DNA of 29,570 bases from CAZWVA01 sp964636885 (GTDB taxonomy: Bacteria; Desulfobacterota_D; UBA1144; Nemesobacterales; CSP1-2), in assembly GCA_964636885.1 (NCBI GenBank), contig CAZWVA010000032.1, forward strand, positions 1-29,570. The letters run 5' to 3'. Below the pieces are notes generated by a model that saw nothing but the letters and a program-made list of their open reading frames with translations, was not told where the DNA came from and made no database searches. Of this stretch, positions 1 through 7,667 are shown one piece after another (within the stretch, counting starts at the first letter, position 1; each line of letters opens with the position of its first letter). The translations under genes were made by a program, and so were the position numbers.

Positions 1-402
1 TTCGATCGCCTTCTCCCACCTCTTAAAGAACTCGCTTAGCCTTTTTCTAACCCTCTCATTAGTATCGCTCATCTCGATGGCGAGGTTTCCAAACGGACAT
101 CCCCCACTACATTTTAACCTCTGATGGAAAGCCCTTACCCGCTCATAGAACCTGTGGAGCCTATCCCTTGGAGAGAGGGAATGCTCCTGAAGCGTTTTGG
201 ATATAACCTCAGATTCAAATTCCCCTATCCTCACTTCGAGAACCTTTAGAGCCAGTTCCTCTTTGCTCCTAAAGTGATAGTAGAAATTGCTCTTTTTAAC
301 ACCGCTTCCCTCAAGAATCTCATCCACAGATGTCTGCTGGTATCCCTTCTTGTGGAATAGCTCTTTAGCGACCCCTATTATCTTCTCTTTGCTCTTTGCC
401 AT
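1..402 (-). CDS. TetR/AcrR family transcriptional regulator, C-terminus outside window
   Basis: The open frame runs from an ATG at 402 to the window edge, giving 134 residues without a stop. The N-terminus shows a TetR helix-turn-helix: MAKSKEKIIGVAKELFHKKG, then TSVDEILEGSGVKKSNFYYHF, followed by the start of the ligand-binding domain. Residues near CSGGCPFGNLAIEMS resemble the TetR subgroup whose ligand domain carries a G-C-P-x-G-N/x-L segment. It probably represses its own transcription, because a consensus-like promoter and an imperfect palindrome lie directly upstream. The ligand and other targets cannot be told, and the next gene in the operon, if any, is outside the window. Confidence 0.88.
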   Translation of the reverse strand, partial: MAKSKEKIIGVAKELFHKKGYQQTSVDEILEGSGVKKSNFYYHFRSKEELALKVLEVRIGEFESEVISKTLQEHSLSPRDRLHRFYERVRAFHQRLKCSGGCPFGNLAIEMSDTNERVRKRLSEFFKRWEKAIE

Positions 403-419
403 TTTCGTTAAATCCGAAA

Positions 420-443
420 TTAGTACTGACTGGTTAGTCCTAA
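420..443. promoter_or_regulatory. Putative TetR operator overlapping its own promoter
   Basis: This is an imperfect 24-bp inverted repeat in which 9 of 12 positions pair around 431/432. It also contains the GACT/AGTC core that occurs in the perfect palindrome of the second TetR gene (12163-12176). It begins at the downstream edge of the -10 box of the TetR promoter, the usual place for autorepression. The assignment is inferred from symmetry and position. Confidence 0.6.
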
Positions 444-470
444 TTATAAACCACAAATGAAACCCGTCAA
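443..470 (-). promoter_or_regulatory. Sigma70-type promoter of the TetR gene at 402
   Basis: On the minus strand TTGACG (470-465) is followed after 16 bp by a perfect TATAAT (448-443). The start codon lies about 40 bp downstream and the palindrome 420-443 covers the transcription start region. Confidence 0.75.
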
Positions 471-552
471 GTAGTAAAAGATAAGTACCCGGGATTCACC
501 AATAATCAGGATAAACGCAAGGGTTGCCCCAAACGTCAAATACCCTTTAATA

Positions 553-569
553 TGTAGAGCGCCTCTACA
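553..569. terminator. Perfect hairpin just after the slt gene
   Basis: TGTAGAG, the loop CGC, then CTCTACA form a 7-bp perfect stem that begins 11 nt past the slt stop codon. There is no U-run on the minus strand side, so it may be a weak or factor-assisted terminator, or simply an mRNA 3'-end stabiliser. Confidence 0.4.
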
Positions 570-579
570 GTCTCAGGAT

Positions 580-2619
580 TTAAAAGAACTCATTATCGTA
601 TAGGGCCTTGTAAACCCCGTAGCTTCTAAGTACCCTTCTCACGTAGTTTCTCGTTTCCTGGAACGGGATTTCTTCAACGAATTCGTCAGGGTCTAAGCCG
701 GAGAGTTTTAAAAGCCAACTCGCTACATTGTAAGGCCCGGCATTATAGCTTGCGATGGCAAGGTGAACGTTTCCACCAAACTCCTCTAACACCTTCTTGA
801 AATACGCTATGCCGAGTTCTATGTTTATGCGGGGGACATAAAGCATATCGGTATTATACCCACTGATCCCCGCCTCTTTTGCCGTACTCCTTCCCGTATC
901 CGGTATAAGCTGCATGAGTCCAATAGCCCCAGAGGGGGAAACCGCATACTTCTGGAATCTGCTCTCTTCCCTGATTATCGAGTAAACGAGGAACTCGTCT
1001 ACGTTGTATTTTACCGAATACCCCTTTACGATTTCACTGAATCCTCTTGGGTAGGAAAGGGTATTGGCCTGCGAAAGACCGAGCCCCTCGGCTATTCTTA
1101 TCGAATCGTAGAAGTCATTAGCCTTGGCATATAGCTCGCTCACGGAGAGCAGTTCCTCATCGCTTTTTGATTCCTCTCGCAACCTCTCTATCTCTAAATA
1201 GGCGTCCTCAAATATGCCGAGTTCTATCAAGAGCTCCGCCCTTTCCCTTCTCGGATTAGAGGCAACCACTTTAGTCGAAGGCTGAGAGACAGGACGGAGG
1301 TTCGGAGTAAAACCCGTCTTCTTCCGTGCGAGGTAGGAATAATAGGACGGGAATGTCGAGCGAGACAGGCTTTCGTATACTGCAAACGCTTCTCCTCTAT
1401 TTCCCTGTTTCTCCAGGGTCTTCGCTTTCCAATAGGCAGCCCTAGAGGAATTATAAGAAGACCCTGAGGACGCAGATGCGGAAAACGTTGCAAGCGCCTC
1501 TCTATACATCCCCCTTCTATAGTAGATCCACCCGAGATTCCATGCCCCGTCTTCGGTGAACTCGCTCCCAGGGTATCTTCTTATGAGTAGATCGTATAGG
1601 TTTAATGCCCTTTCAAAATCGGAATTGATCTGATAAAGCCTTGCGGCGTTATAAAGGGCCTCGGGTGCCAGTGGGCTTTGGGGATAAAGAAGGTAGATCC
1701 GGTAATAGGTCTCCGAGGCCTCGTCGTCCCTTCCGAGTTTGGCACTTACCCTCGCCCTCCAGTAGAGGGATTCTGGAGAGCTTATCTGAATGAGTAAATC
1801 CAATGCCTCGTTAAGGAGACCAAGACGAAACTTCGATATGGCGATCTTGAGCTTAACATCATCGGTCTTTGAAACCCTTTCAAAGTCCTTTATGGCGGAT
1901 TCCCATCTGTAGAGCTTAAAGAGCCTCTCAGCCCTTTGTAGATAGTCCGACTCCGTGGTTACAAGCGGAATCCCCTGGGCGTTTCCTATCCGAAGTGCCC
2001 TATTAATAGCCGCATCCGCATAGGGGGACTCTGGAAACTCGACCCAGAGCTCCTTGTAGGCTTTTATAGCCTCTAGGTACCTTCCCTGTTTTTCCAGGGA
2101 CTCGGCAATGCGGTTTAGGAAGGCCGCCTTTTCCTTAGGGTCTTCTTCGATGACGTAGAGGGACCTGTATATGGTTTCCGCTTTTTGGTAGTCCCCTGTA
2201 TTCGAGTAGGTCTCGGCAAGCCCGGTAAGCGCCCTTTTTCTTAGTCCGCTTTCCGGATATTCGGTTAAAATCCTATTAAAGAGCCCAGCGGCATCCGACG
2301 CTTTTCCCAATCCCTTCTCTCCAACTCCACGGTAGTAAAGCACATAGTCCGCTATTAAGGGGAGCTCTTTCTCAAGCCCGTTTAGAAGGGTCAACCCCTC
2401 ATTAAATCTCCCAAGCCTTATAGAGCAGTAGCCCTTCCTGTATCTTTCCTTTGGGGTTTCCTTTATGGGTTCATTAATCAGCCACTCGCAGTTTATCTCA
2501 TCCGCCAGGGCGGAGGAAATAGAGACGGAGATTCCAAGTGTAAGAATCGATATTAGGCTAAAAAAGAAGGGATTTAAGTCTATATGAAGACCGGTCTTTA
2601 CTTGCTTCAAACACATCAC
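580..2619 (-). CDS. Slt-type soluble lytic murein transglycosylase with TPR-rich N-terminus
   Basis: This is a periplasmic enzyme that would cleave the MurNAc-GlcNAc bond of peptidoglycan and leave 1,6-anhydroMurNAc ends. A hydrophobic signal segment at about residues 17-38 is followed by roughly 480 residues of helical TPR-like repeats and then the catalytic SLT domain (about residue 535 onward). That domain has the motif REESRFQKYAVSPSGAIGLM, with the catalytic Glu in EESRF, followed by a downstream AIASYNAGPYNV. Length (about 675 aa) fits Slt70-like proteins. The start is uncertain. GTG at 2619 and ATG at 2616 lie on top of the Shine-Dalgarno sequence, whereas TTG at 2610 is 8 nt after AGGAGG (2624-2619) and keeps the signal peptide. 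The gene overlaps the stop codon of the upstream permease gene, so the two are translationally coupled. Confidence 0.93.
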   Translation of the reverse strand: MMCLKQVKTGLHIDLNPFFFSLISILTLGISVSISSALADEINCEWLINEPIKETPKERYRKGYCSIRLGRFNEGLTLLNGLEKELPLIADYVLYYRGVGEKGLGKASDAAGLFNRILTEYPESGLRKRALTGLAETYSNTGDYQKAETIYRSLYVIEEDPKEKAAFLNRIAESLEKQGRYLEAIKAYKELWVEFPESPYADAAINRALRIGNAQGIPLVTTESDYLQRAERLFKLYRWESAIKDFERVSKTDDVKLKIAISKFRLGLLNEALDLLIQISSPESLYWRARVSAKLGRDDEASETYYRIYLLYPQSPLAPEALYNAARLYQINSDFERALNLYDLLIRRYPGSEFTEDGAWNLGWIYYRRGMYREALATFSASASSGSSYNSSRAAYWKAKTLEKQGNRGEAFAVYESLSRSTFPSYYSYLARKKTGFTPNLRPVSQPSTKVVASNPRRERAELLIELGIFEDAYLEIERLREESKSDEELLSVSELYAKANDFYDSIRIAEGLGLSQANTLSYPRGFSEIVKGYSVKYNVDEFLVYSIIREESRFQKYAVSPSGAIGLMQLIPDTGRSTAKEAGISGYNTDMLYVPRINIELGIAYFKKVLEEFGGNVHLAIASYNAGPYNVASWLLKLSGLDPDEFVEEIPFQETRNYVRRVLRSYGVYKALYDNEFF

Positions 2620-3443
2620 CTCCTGATCGGTTTTGGGTCAAGCATATCCCTTAGCCCCTCGCCAAACAGGTTAAACGAGAAAGCGGTAACGAATATAGCA
2701 AGACTCGGAAAGGCTATAAGGTGCGGGAATGTCCTCATCCCCTGCCAGCCCGTACTGGCAAGAGTACCCCAGCTTGCCTGTGGGGGAGAGATTCCGAGTC
2801 CTAGGAAACTCAGTGTGGATTCGGCGAGTATCGCATAGGGTATAGAAAACGTAAGGGTAACGATGAGCGGACTGAGTATATTGGGGAGGATATGGACTAT
2901 AAAGACCCTAAAGGGCGATGCTCCGAGACTCCTTGCCGATTCAATAAATGCCATATTCTTGAGTTGCATCACGCTTCCCCTTACGATCCTTGCAACACGC
3001 ATCCAGGCCGTAAGTGCGAGTGAAAGCACTATACCCTCGATTCCCTTTCCGACAACGAGGGTTATGAGAACTATGAGAAGAAGATCGGGAAGGGAGTAAA
3101 AAACGTCAACTATCCTCATCATAAGCTCATCCGCTTTTCCCCCCATATACCCTGAAACAGCACCATAAGCGGTTCCGATAAAGATCGCGATGAGTGCCGT
3201 TCCCAGTGCAACCGTTATTGAAACCCTCGCACCGTATATGACCCTACTCAAGATGTCTCTACCCTCCTGGTCGGTTCCCATAGGGTGTTTTTTGGTTGGA
3301 GGGCTGAGCGTGTTCTTAAAATCCGTTTCATCAAACTCATATGGAGATACGTAGGGTGCGGCCGCAGCAACGAAAATAACGCAGGCTATGATGATACCCG
3401 TGATAAACACCTGAGCCTTTAGAATCAAATCCTCCCTCTCCAA
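2616..3443 (-). CDS. OppC/DppC-type ABC transporter permease
   Basis: This is an inner-membrane permease subunit of the peptide/nickel (Opp/Dpp) class. The 275 residues match the family length. An N-terminal membrane segment (about 10-30) is followed by the OppC N-terminal linker with HPMGTDQEGRDILSRVIYGA, about five further membrane segments, and the EAA loop ESARSLGASPFRVFIVHILP that contacts the ATPase. The C-terminus has FLGLGISPPQASWGTLA, diagnostic for this class. The start is TTG at 3443, chosen because AAGGG lies 6 nt upstream. The partner OppB permease, the binding protein and the OppD/F ATPases are not in the window, so its substrate is unknown and the complex must be completed from elsewhere. 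It is co-transcribed with the lytic transglycosylase, which would fit murein-peptide recycling, but that is only an inference. Confidence 0.92.
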   Translation of the reverse strand: MEREDLILKAQVFITGIIIACVIFVAAAAPYVSPYEFDETDFKNTLSPPTKKHPMGTDQEGRDILSRVIYGARVSITVALGTALIAIFIGTAYGAVSGYMGGKADELMMRIVDVFYSLPDLLLIVLITLVVGKGIEGIVLSLALTAWMRVARIVRGSVMQLKNMAFIESARSLGASPFRVFIVHILPNILSPLIVTLTFSIPYAILAESTLSFLGLGISPPQASWGTLASTGWQGMRTFPHLIAFPSLAIFVTAFSFNLFGEGLRDMLDPKPIRR

Positions 3444-3470
3444 AAAGAACCCTTAAGGAACCCAGGAAGA

Positions 3471-3749
3471 TCAATCCTTATCGGGTCTTCTACCTATAAT
3501 CAATATGTAATTGCACCTTGGATAACCACTGCAGATAAGCACCCTGCCCTCTTTTGTATCGTATCCCGCCCTGATGGGTGCCCCGCACCTCGGACATTTT
3601 CCCTTGTCCTTTTCCGATACTTTTCTATCTTTTCTATCGTTATACTTTTTCGCCGTTATAACCCCATCTCTTAGCTTAAGATATGAGTAGAGGCAGTCCC
3701 ATAAGTTGCGATAATCCCATCTTTTACAGGCGCTTCGAATAGGTTGCCT
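3471..3749 (-). CDS. Zinc-ribbon (topoisomerase C4-like) small protein without a standard start codon
   Basis: The open frame ends with TGA at 3471 and reaches back to a stop that precedes 3749. The C-terminus reads CPRCGAPIRAGYDTKEGR and continues to VLICSGYPRCNYILIIGRR. This is a four-cysteine zinc ribbon like the C-terminal C4 fingers of topoisomerase I. Upstream is a plausible protein stretch (RWDYRNLWDCLYSYLKLRDG) and a basic linker. No ATG, GTG or TTG occurs before the zinc ribbon; the best candidate is ATT at 3740. The frame overlaps the 3' end of queF in the +1 frame. It may start at a rare codon, be reached by frameshifting from queF, be a remnant, or reflect an assembly error. The zinc ribbon itself is clear; the gene boundaries are not. 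It sits 27 nt before the permease gene. Confidence 0.5.
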   Translation of the reverse strand, partial: RQPIRSACKRWDYRNLWDCLYSYLKLRDGVITAKKYNDRKDRKVSEKDKGKCPRCGAPIRAGYDTKEGRVLICSGYPRCNYILIIGRRPDKD

Positions 3750-4083
3750 TTACAACCGTTTTGATGCCTCCCCTTACATTAAAATCCCCTATGACCTCAG
3801 CTCTTATCGGCCTACATGCCTCCACTATGTCGTCAAGGATCTTATTGGTCACGTGCTCGTGGAATTCACCCTTATCTCTATAAGAGAACATGTAGAGCTT
3901 TAAGGATTTAAGCTCTATACAGAGCTCGTCAGGCACGTATTTAATTCTTATTACGGCGAAATCCGGTTGTCCTGTCCTTGGACATAGACAGGTAAACTCA
4001 GGGCAGGTTATCTCGATTTCGTATTCCCTACCCATATATTGATTCCTAAAGGTTTCCAGTTTCGCCGTTTTCACACTACTCAT
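3724..4083 (-). CDS. queF: NADPH-dependent 7-cyano-7-deazaguanine (preQ0) reductase
   Basis: It reduces the nitrile of preQ0 to the aminomethyl group of preQ1 in queuosine tRNA modification. The 119 residues match the short unimodular (YkvM-type) QueF. The catalytic Cys (residue 34) and Asp (residue 41) lie in CLCPRTGQPDFA, and the family signature ELKSLKLYMFSYRDKGEFHE (57-76) supplies the NADPH and substrate residues including the final His-Glu. Start is ATG at 4083 with AGGG just upstream. It follows a 59-residue basic protein gene by 10 nt. No other queuosine gene is in the window and I could not recognise a preQ1 riboswitch upstream. Confidence 0.95.
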   Translation of the reverse strand: MSSVKTAKLETFRNQYMGREYEIEITCPEFTCLCPRTGQPDFAVIRIKYVPDELCIELKSLKLYMFSYRDKGEFHEHVTNKILDDIVEACRPIRAEVIGDFNVRGGIKTVVKATYSKRL

Positions 4084-4093
4084 AACCCTACTC

Positions 4094-4273
4094 TTAGGAA
4101 TGAACCGATATCTCTATTTCGTATCCGCCCTTTACCTTCCTTACCCTCCTATCATCGTATCCCTGTTTGACGTACTGGAGCCCCCTTTTAGCGGCCTCTT
4201 TTATCTTCTTTGCCGCCTGCTTTTTTAGTTCATCCTTGGTTTTGGCCTTTACCATTATCATCATGGCCGGCAT
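4094..4273 (-). CDS. Small basic protein of unknown function (59 aa)
   Basis: ATG at 4273 is preceded by AAGGAGGG about 10 nt upstream. The protein begins MPAMMIMVKAKTKDELKK and ends KVKGGYEIEISVHS. It is lysine-rich, probably one long amphipathic helix (about residues 10-40) followed by a short basic C-terminal tail. There is no signal peptide or membrane segment. It is separated from queF by 10 nt and is probably the first gene of the minus-strand operon. I do not recognise the family; a nucleic-acid-binding role would fit the charge but is speculative. Confidence 0.7.
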   Translation of the reverse strand: MPAMMIMVKAKTKDELKKQAAKKIKEAAKRGLQYVKQGYDDRRVRKVKGGYEIEISVHS

Positions 4274-4395
4274 GTTGTTTCATCCCTCCTTCCTTTAACG
4301 TTTTTAATTCCTTGACCCGTTTTATTTATTTTATCTAACGCACTCAAAGATAGAAAGACCAAGGGCGAGAAACCTTAAACGGCTTAGGCACATTG

Positions 4396-4443
4396 AGACC
4401 CTCTTTAGGGATTACAACTCCGTAAAGAAAAGGGTCTATTTTT
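4396..4443 (+). terminator. Hairpin followed by a T-run just upstream of the pst Pho box
   Basis: AGACCC-TCTTTA (4396-4407) can pair with TAAAGA...GGGTCT (4423-4437, with a short A bulge). A five-T run follows at 4439-4443. It looks like an intrinsic terminator reading toward pstS, yet no plus-strand gene precedes it. It may end a short unannotated transcript or insulate the pst promoter from read-through. Confidence 0.45.
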
Positions 4444-4447
4444 GACA

Positions 4448-4491
4448 TTAACAAGGGGTTAATGGTTTCTTAACCGTTTCTTAACAATCTC
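4448..4491 (+). promoter_or_regulatory. Pho-box-like array of four 11-bp repeats upstream of pstS
   Basis: TTAACA (4448), TTAATG (4459), TTAACC (4470) and TTAACA (4481) begin at exact 11-bp intervals. PhoB/PhoP-type response regulators bind direct repeats with 11-bp period, and the TTAACA form resembles the PhoP box known from Bacillus. The array ends about 47 nt before the pstS start codon and is followed by the Shine-Dalgarno AAGGAGG at 4521-4527. Two similar arrays occur at 18127-18170 and 18208-18240. Confidence 0.8.
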
Positions 4492-4537
4492 AGGGTTGAA
4501 TTCATGAAAACCAAATCATAAAGGAGGATAAAGGATT

Positions 4538-5605
4538 ATGAACAGCATAGGGAAAAACACATATTCAAAAGGAAGCGGCCTAACAACCAGTCTGATCGCC
4601 CTCTTTCTCACCTTGGGAATCCATATGGGATTCCATGGTTTGCACGCTCAAAACGCCATAGGAGCGGAGCTTACCGGTGCAGGGGCGACTTTTCCCTTTC
4701 CTATATACTCAAGGTGGGCATTCAATTACGAAAAGGTCACGGGAGTAAGGCTCAATTACCAGTCAATCGGCTCGGGCGGTGGGATAAGGCAGATAACGAA
4801 TAGAACGGTGGCCTTTGGTGCCTCCGATGCCCCTTTGGAACCCGAAGTGTTAGAGAAAGACGGCCTCCTTCAATTCCCAACGGTTATAGGTGGGGTGGTT
4901 ATAACGTACAACATTCCTGAGGTAGGGAATAAGGAATTAAGGTTTGATCAAAAGGCCGTTTGCGATATCTATATGAAAAGGATAACCAAGTGGAACGACC
5001 CCTATTTAAGTCAGCTAAACCCGGATATCGATCTCCCAGATAGAAACATCGTGGTCGTTCACAGGTCTGATGGTTCTGGAACCACCTGGATATTTACCAA
5101 TTGGCTGAGTAAAGTGTGTCCAGAGTGGAAGGAGAAGGTGGGGGTTGGCACTTCTGTCAACTGGCCTACGGGTGTCGGTGGGAAAGGCAATGAAGGTGTT
5201 GCCAACTATACGAAGCGGTCGCCCGGTGGTATCGGCTATGTGGAATATGCATACGCAAAGCAAAACAAGATGCCCGTTGGTGCTATAAAGAATAGAGAGG
5301 GGAATTTTGTAACACCGAACATAGAGACCTTCAAGGTTGCCGCAGCCAACGCAAATTGGGACGGTAAGAAGCACTTTTACGAGATCCTGACAGATCAGGC
5401 TGGGAAGGACTCCTATCCTATAGCTGGGGCCACTTTCATACTCCTAGCAAGGGACAAGATGGAAAACAGTAAGGAGGCCGTCAAGTTTTTTGATTGGGCA
5501 TACGAGTACGGGGATAAGGACGCAGAAACACTTGACTATGTACCTCTTCCCAGGAGCGTTAAGGACAAGATAAGAGCATACTGGAAAGACCATAGTTTAT
5601 TATAA
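4538..5605 (+). CDS. pstS: Periplasmic phosphate-binding protein of the Pst ABC transporter
   Basis: It captures inorganic phosphate in the periplasm and delivers it to PstCA. The N-terminal 40 or so residues are a signal peptide with cleavage probably just before ELTGAGATFPFPIY. Phosphate-contacting segments are visible: GAGATFPF, QSIGSGGGIRQI, AFGASDAPL and HRSDGSGTTWIF. Length (355 aa) is normal for the family. The start at ATG 4538 is supported by AAGGAGG eleven nt upstream. It is the first gene of pstSCAB-phoU and lies behind a Pho-box array. A terminator-like hairpin after it probably lets PstS be made in excess over the membrane and ATPase subunits. Confidence 0.97.
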   Translation: MNSIGKNTYSKGSGLTTSLIALFLTLGIHMGFHGLHAQNAIGAELTGAGATFPFPIYSRWAFNYEKVTGVRLNYQSIGSGGGIRQITNRTVAFGASDAPLEPEVLEKDGLLQFPTVIGGVVITYNIPEVGNKELRFDQKAVCDIYMKRITKWNDPYLSQLNPDIDLPDRNIVVVHRSDGSGTTWIFTNWLSKVCPEWKEKVGVGTSVNWPTGVGGKGNEGVANYTKRSPGGIGYVEYAYAKQNKMPVGAIKNREGNFVTPNIETFKVAAANANWDGKKHFYEILTDQAGKDSYPIAGATFILLARDKMENSKEAVKFFDWAYEYGDKDAETLDYVPLPRSVKDKIRAYWKDHSLL

Positions 5606-5637
5606 GCCTCTTTACTGGTCTTATGTGCCTCCATTGT

Positions 5638-5663
5638 CAGGGAGTTCTATCTCCTTGTTTTTT
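5638..5663 (+). terminator. Intercistronic attenuator between pstS and pstC
   Basis: CAGGGAG (5638-5644), a 6-nt loop, and CTCCTTG (5651-5657) form a 7-bp stem with one G-U pair, immediately followed by six Ts (5658-5663). This is a standard intrinsic terminator shape. Because pstCAB-phoU continue downstream on the same strand, partial termination here is expected rather than full. Confidence 0.65.
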
Positions 5664-5688
5664 ATTTCGCTATAGTGAGGTAGTATAT

Positions 5689-6696
5689 ATGGAAAGAGAT
5701 AGTATAATAGGGCTCGAAGTGAGTCTACCTCGTTCTCAAAGGGCAAAGGAAGCGAAAAGAAATGGAAGATTATTAGAGCTTGTATTTAAAACCTCCATCG
5801 GTTTCTGGGCTCTCTTCTTGGGGCTTATCTTCCCGATTCTAGCCCTCTTCATATTACTAAAAGAGTCCTGGCCCTCTATGGAGAGGTTCGGATTCGGCTT
5901 TATAATAGGAACGACTTGGGACCCCGTGGCGTTGGTATTTGGAGGACTCCCAGCCATATTTGGAACCATACTCATAACCTTCCTGAGCACGATTATCGCT
6001 ACGCCTGTAAGCATAGGTATAGCCATCTTCATAACGGAACTAGCACCGAGGGGGTTAAAGGCCATAGTCACAGGAGCCGTTGAACTGCTAGCCGCTATCC
6101 CCAGCATAATCTATGGGATGTGGGGTTTTTTTGTCCTCGTTCCCTATATGGCAAACCATGTGGAGCCCTTTTTAATAAACAACCTCAGCAACCTGCCTCT
6201 CATAGGATTCCTCTTTAATGGAATACCATCTGGTATAGATGCCTTTACAACGAGTATCGTGCTTTCTATCATGATCATACCCTTTATGGCCTCCGTTGCA
6301 AAGGACAGTTTTAACATGGTTCCTTCCATCATTAAGGAGTCCGCATACGGTCTTGGCGCAACCAAGTGGGAGGTAGTAAGAAGAGTCGTTATTCCATATA
6401 CAGCCTCTGGAATAGCCGGAGGTCTGATACTGGCCATTGGAAGGGCACTGGGGGAGACAATGGCAGTTACCTTTTTAGCGGGCAACCGTCCAGAGATACC
6501 AAGATCCCTATTCGAACCTTTAACCACCATAACCGTTGCCCTCGCCAACCAGTTTACTGAGGCGGATAGCGATCTCTATTTGTCCTCTCTTTATTATCTT
6601 GCTATTATACTCTTCGTCCTATCGTTTTTGATACTCACCTCTGCAAAGCTGATGGTACTTAGGCTTGAGAGAAAATGGAAGGTAAGGCAGGTATGA
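5689..6696 (+). CDS. pstC: Phosphate ABC transporter permease PstC
   Basis: One of the two membrane subunits forming the phosphate channel of PstSCAB. ATG at 5689 is chosen because GAGGT lies 7 nt upstream and the protein then begins MERDSIIGLEV; the frame is open for 22 further codons upstream but these look non-coding. About six membrane helices are visible, starting with FWALFLGLIFPILALFILL near residue 45. The EAA loop ESAYGLGATKWEVVRRVVIP is followed by GRALGETMAVTFLAGN, typical for PstC. Its stop overlaps the likely pstA start (ATGA). Confidence 0.96.
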   Translation: MERDSIIGLEVSLPRSQRAKEAKRNGRLLELVFKTSIGFWALFLGLIFPILALFILLKESWPSMERFGFGFIIGTTWDPVALVFGGLPAIFGTILITFLSTIIATPVSIGIAIFITELAPRGLKAIVTGAVELLAAIPSIIYGMWGFFVLVPYMANHVEPFLINNLSNLPLIGFLFNGIPSGIDAFTTSIVLSIMIIPFMASVAKDSFNMVPSIIKESAYGLGATKWEVVRRVVIPYTASGIAGGLILAIGRALGETMAVTFLAGNRPEIPRSLFEPLTTITVALANQFTEADSDLYLSSLYYLAIILFVLSFLILTSAKLMVLRLERKWKVRQV

Positions 6697-7664
6697 GGGC
6701 ACGGGATCTTAGGACGGGCATTTCAGAGAAGTCTAAAACACAGTCACGGGTTTGGCATCTCGGCAAAGCAAAAAGGGGGGTTTTTTTGAGGAGAAAACTC
6801 CTGAGTAACCTCTTTCTTACCATATCGACCCTGATGTCCTTATACGGGATATTCTGGCTTTTCTGGATACTCTTCGATCTATTTATAAGCGGTCTTAAAT
6901 ACATACATCTAGATCTTATAACCCAGGATATGCACCCCGCAGGGGTAGAAGGAGGAGGACTCAGGCACGCCTTTGTGGGGCATCTCATAATTACATCCAT
7001 GGCCACTATAATAGGCGTCCCCGTTGGTGTGCTCTCTGGTATATTTTTTGCAGAATACGGCAGGGATTCTAGGTTCGTACAAGTCCTGAGGTCAGTGACC
7101 GATATAATGGTAAGCACACCCTCTATTGTTATGGGGGCTCTGGTCTATGCCATTTTGATAAAGCCAGTGGGTCACTTTATGTCTATAGGGGGCTCAATCG
7201 CCCTGGCTTTAATAATGATGCCAGTTATATCCATAACAACAGATGAGATGCTAAAGCTTGTTCCAGGTATGATGAGGGAAGCCGCCTACGCTCTGGGTGC
7301 CTACAAGTGGCAGGTAATCACGAAGATCACCGTTCGAGCAGCTAGAGTAGGAATACTCACGGGGGTGATACTCGGGGTCGCCAGGATAACAGGGGAGACG
7401 GCCCCTCTTCTATTCACGTCCTTCAACAACAACTTCCTTGAAACGGATATACTCAAGCCTATGGCCTCCCTAACGGTTACGGTCTTTCAGTACGTTATGG
7501 GACCCTATGAATACTGGCACGAACAGGCATGGGCTGCCTCTTTAATCCTGACCCTTGGTGTCCTCTTGCTATCTATAATCGCCAAGGGGATCCTTCAAGG
7601 GGTTTTCCCCTTCGTCTTCTTAAAGGACTTGTTCTCCCTAAAGAGAGCCGGAAAGGAGAAATAG
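6693..7664 (+). CDS. pstA: Phosphate ABC transporter permease PstA
   Basis: Second membrane subunit of the Pst transporter. I place the start at ATG 6693, where ATGA overlaps the pstC stop; an in-frame ATG at 6675 is possible. The first 35 residues are hydrophilic and cytoplasmic, followed by six membrane helices. The EAA loop reads EAAYALGAYKWQVITKITV and is followed by GVARITGETAPLLFTSF, characteristic of PstA. About 323 residues, slightly longer than usual because of the polar N-terminal extension. Confidence 0.96.
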   Translation: MRARDLRTGISEKSKTQSRVWHLGKAKRGVFLRRKLLSNLFLTISTLMSLYGIFWLFWILFDLFISGLKYIHLDLITQDMHPAGVEGGGLRHAFVGHLIITSMATIIGVPVGVLSGIFFAEYGRDSRFVQVLRSVTDIMVSTPSIVMGALVYAILIKPVGHFMSIGGSIALALIMMPVISITTDEMLKLVPGMMREAAYALGAYKWQVITKITVRAARVGILTGVILGVARITGETAPLLFTSFNNNFLETDILKPMASLTVTVFQYVMGPYEYWHEQAWAASLILTLGVLLLSIIAKGILQGVFPFVFLKDLFSLKRAGKEK

Positions 7665-7667
7665 CAC

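Noticed and set aside
4284..4380. Possible preQ1 riboswitch before the queF operon
   Set aside because: I could not find the short stem-loop plus A-rich tail of known preQ1 classes; only an AT-rich promoter-like stretch is visible.
5623..5688. N-terminal extension of pstC from an ATG at 5623
   Set aside because: It would include the hairpin and T-run, the residues do not resemble PstC, and ATG 5689 has a good ribosome site.
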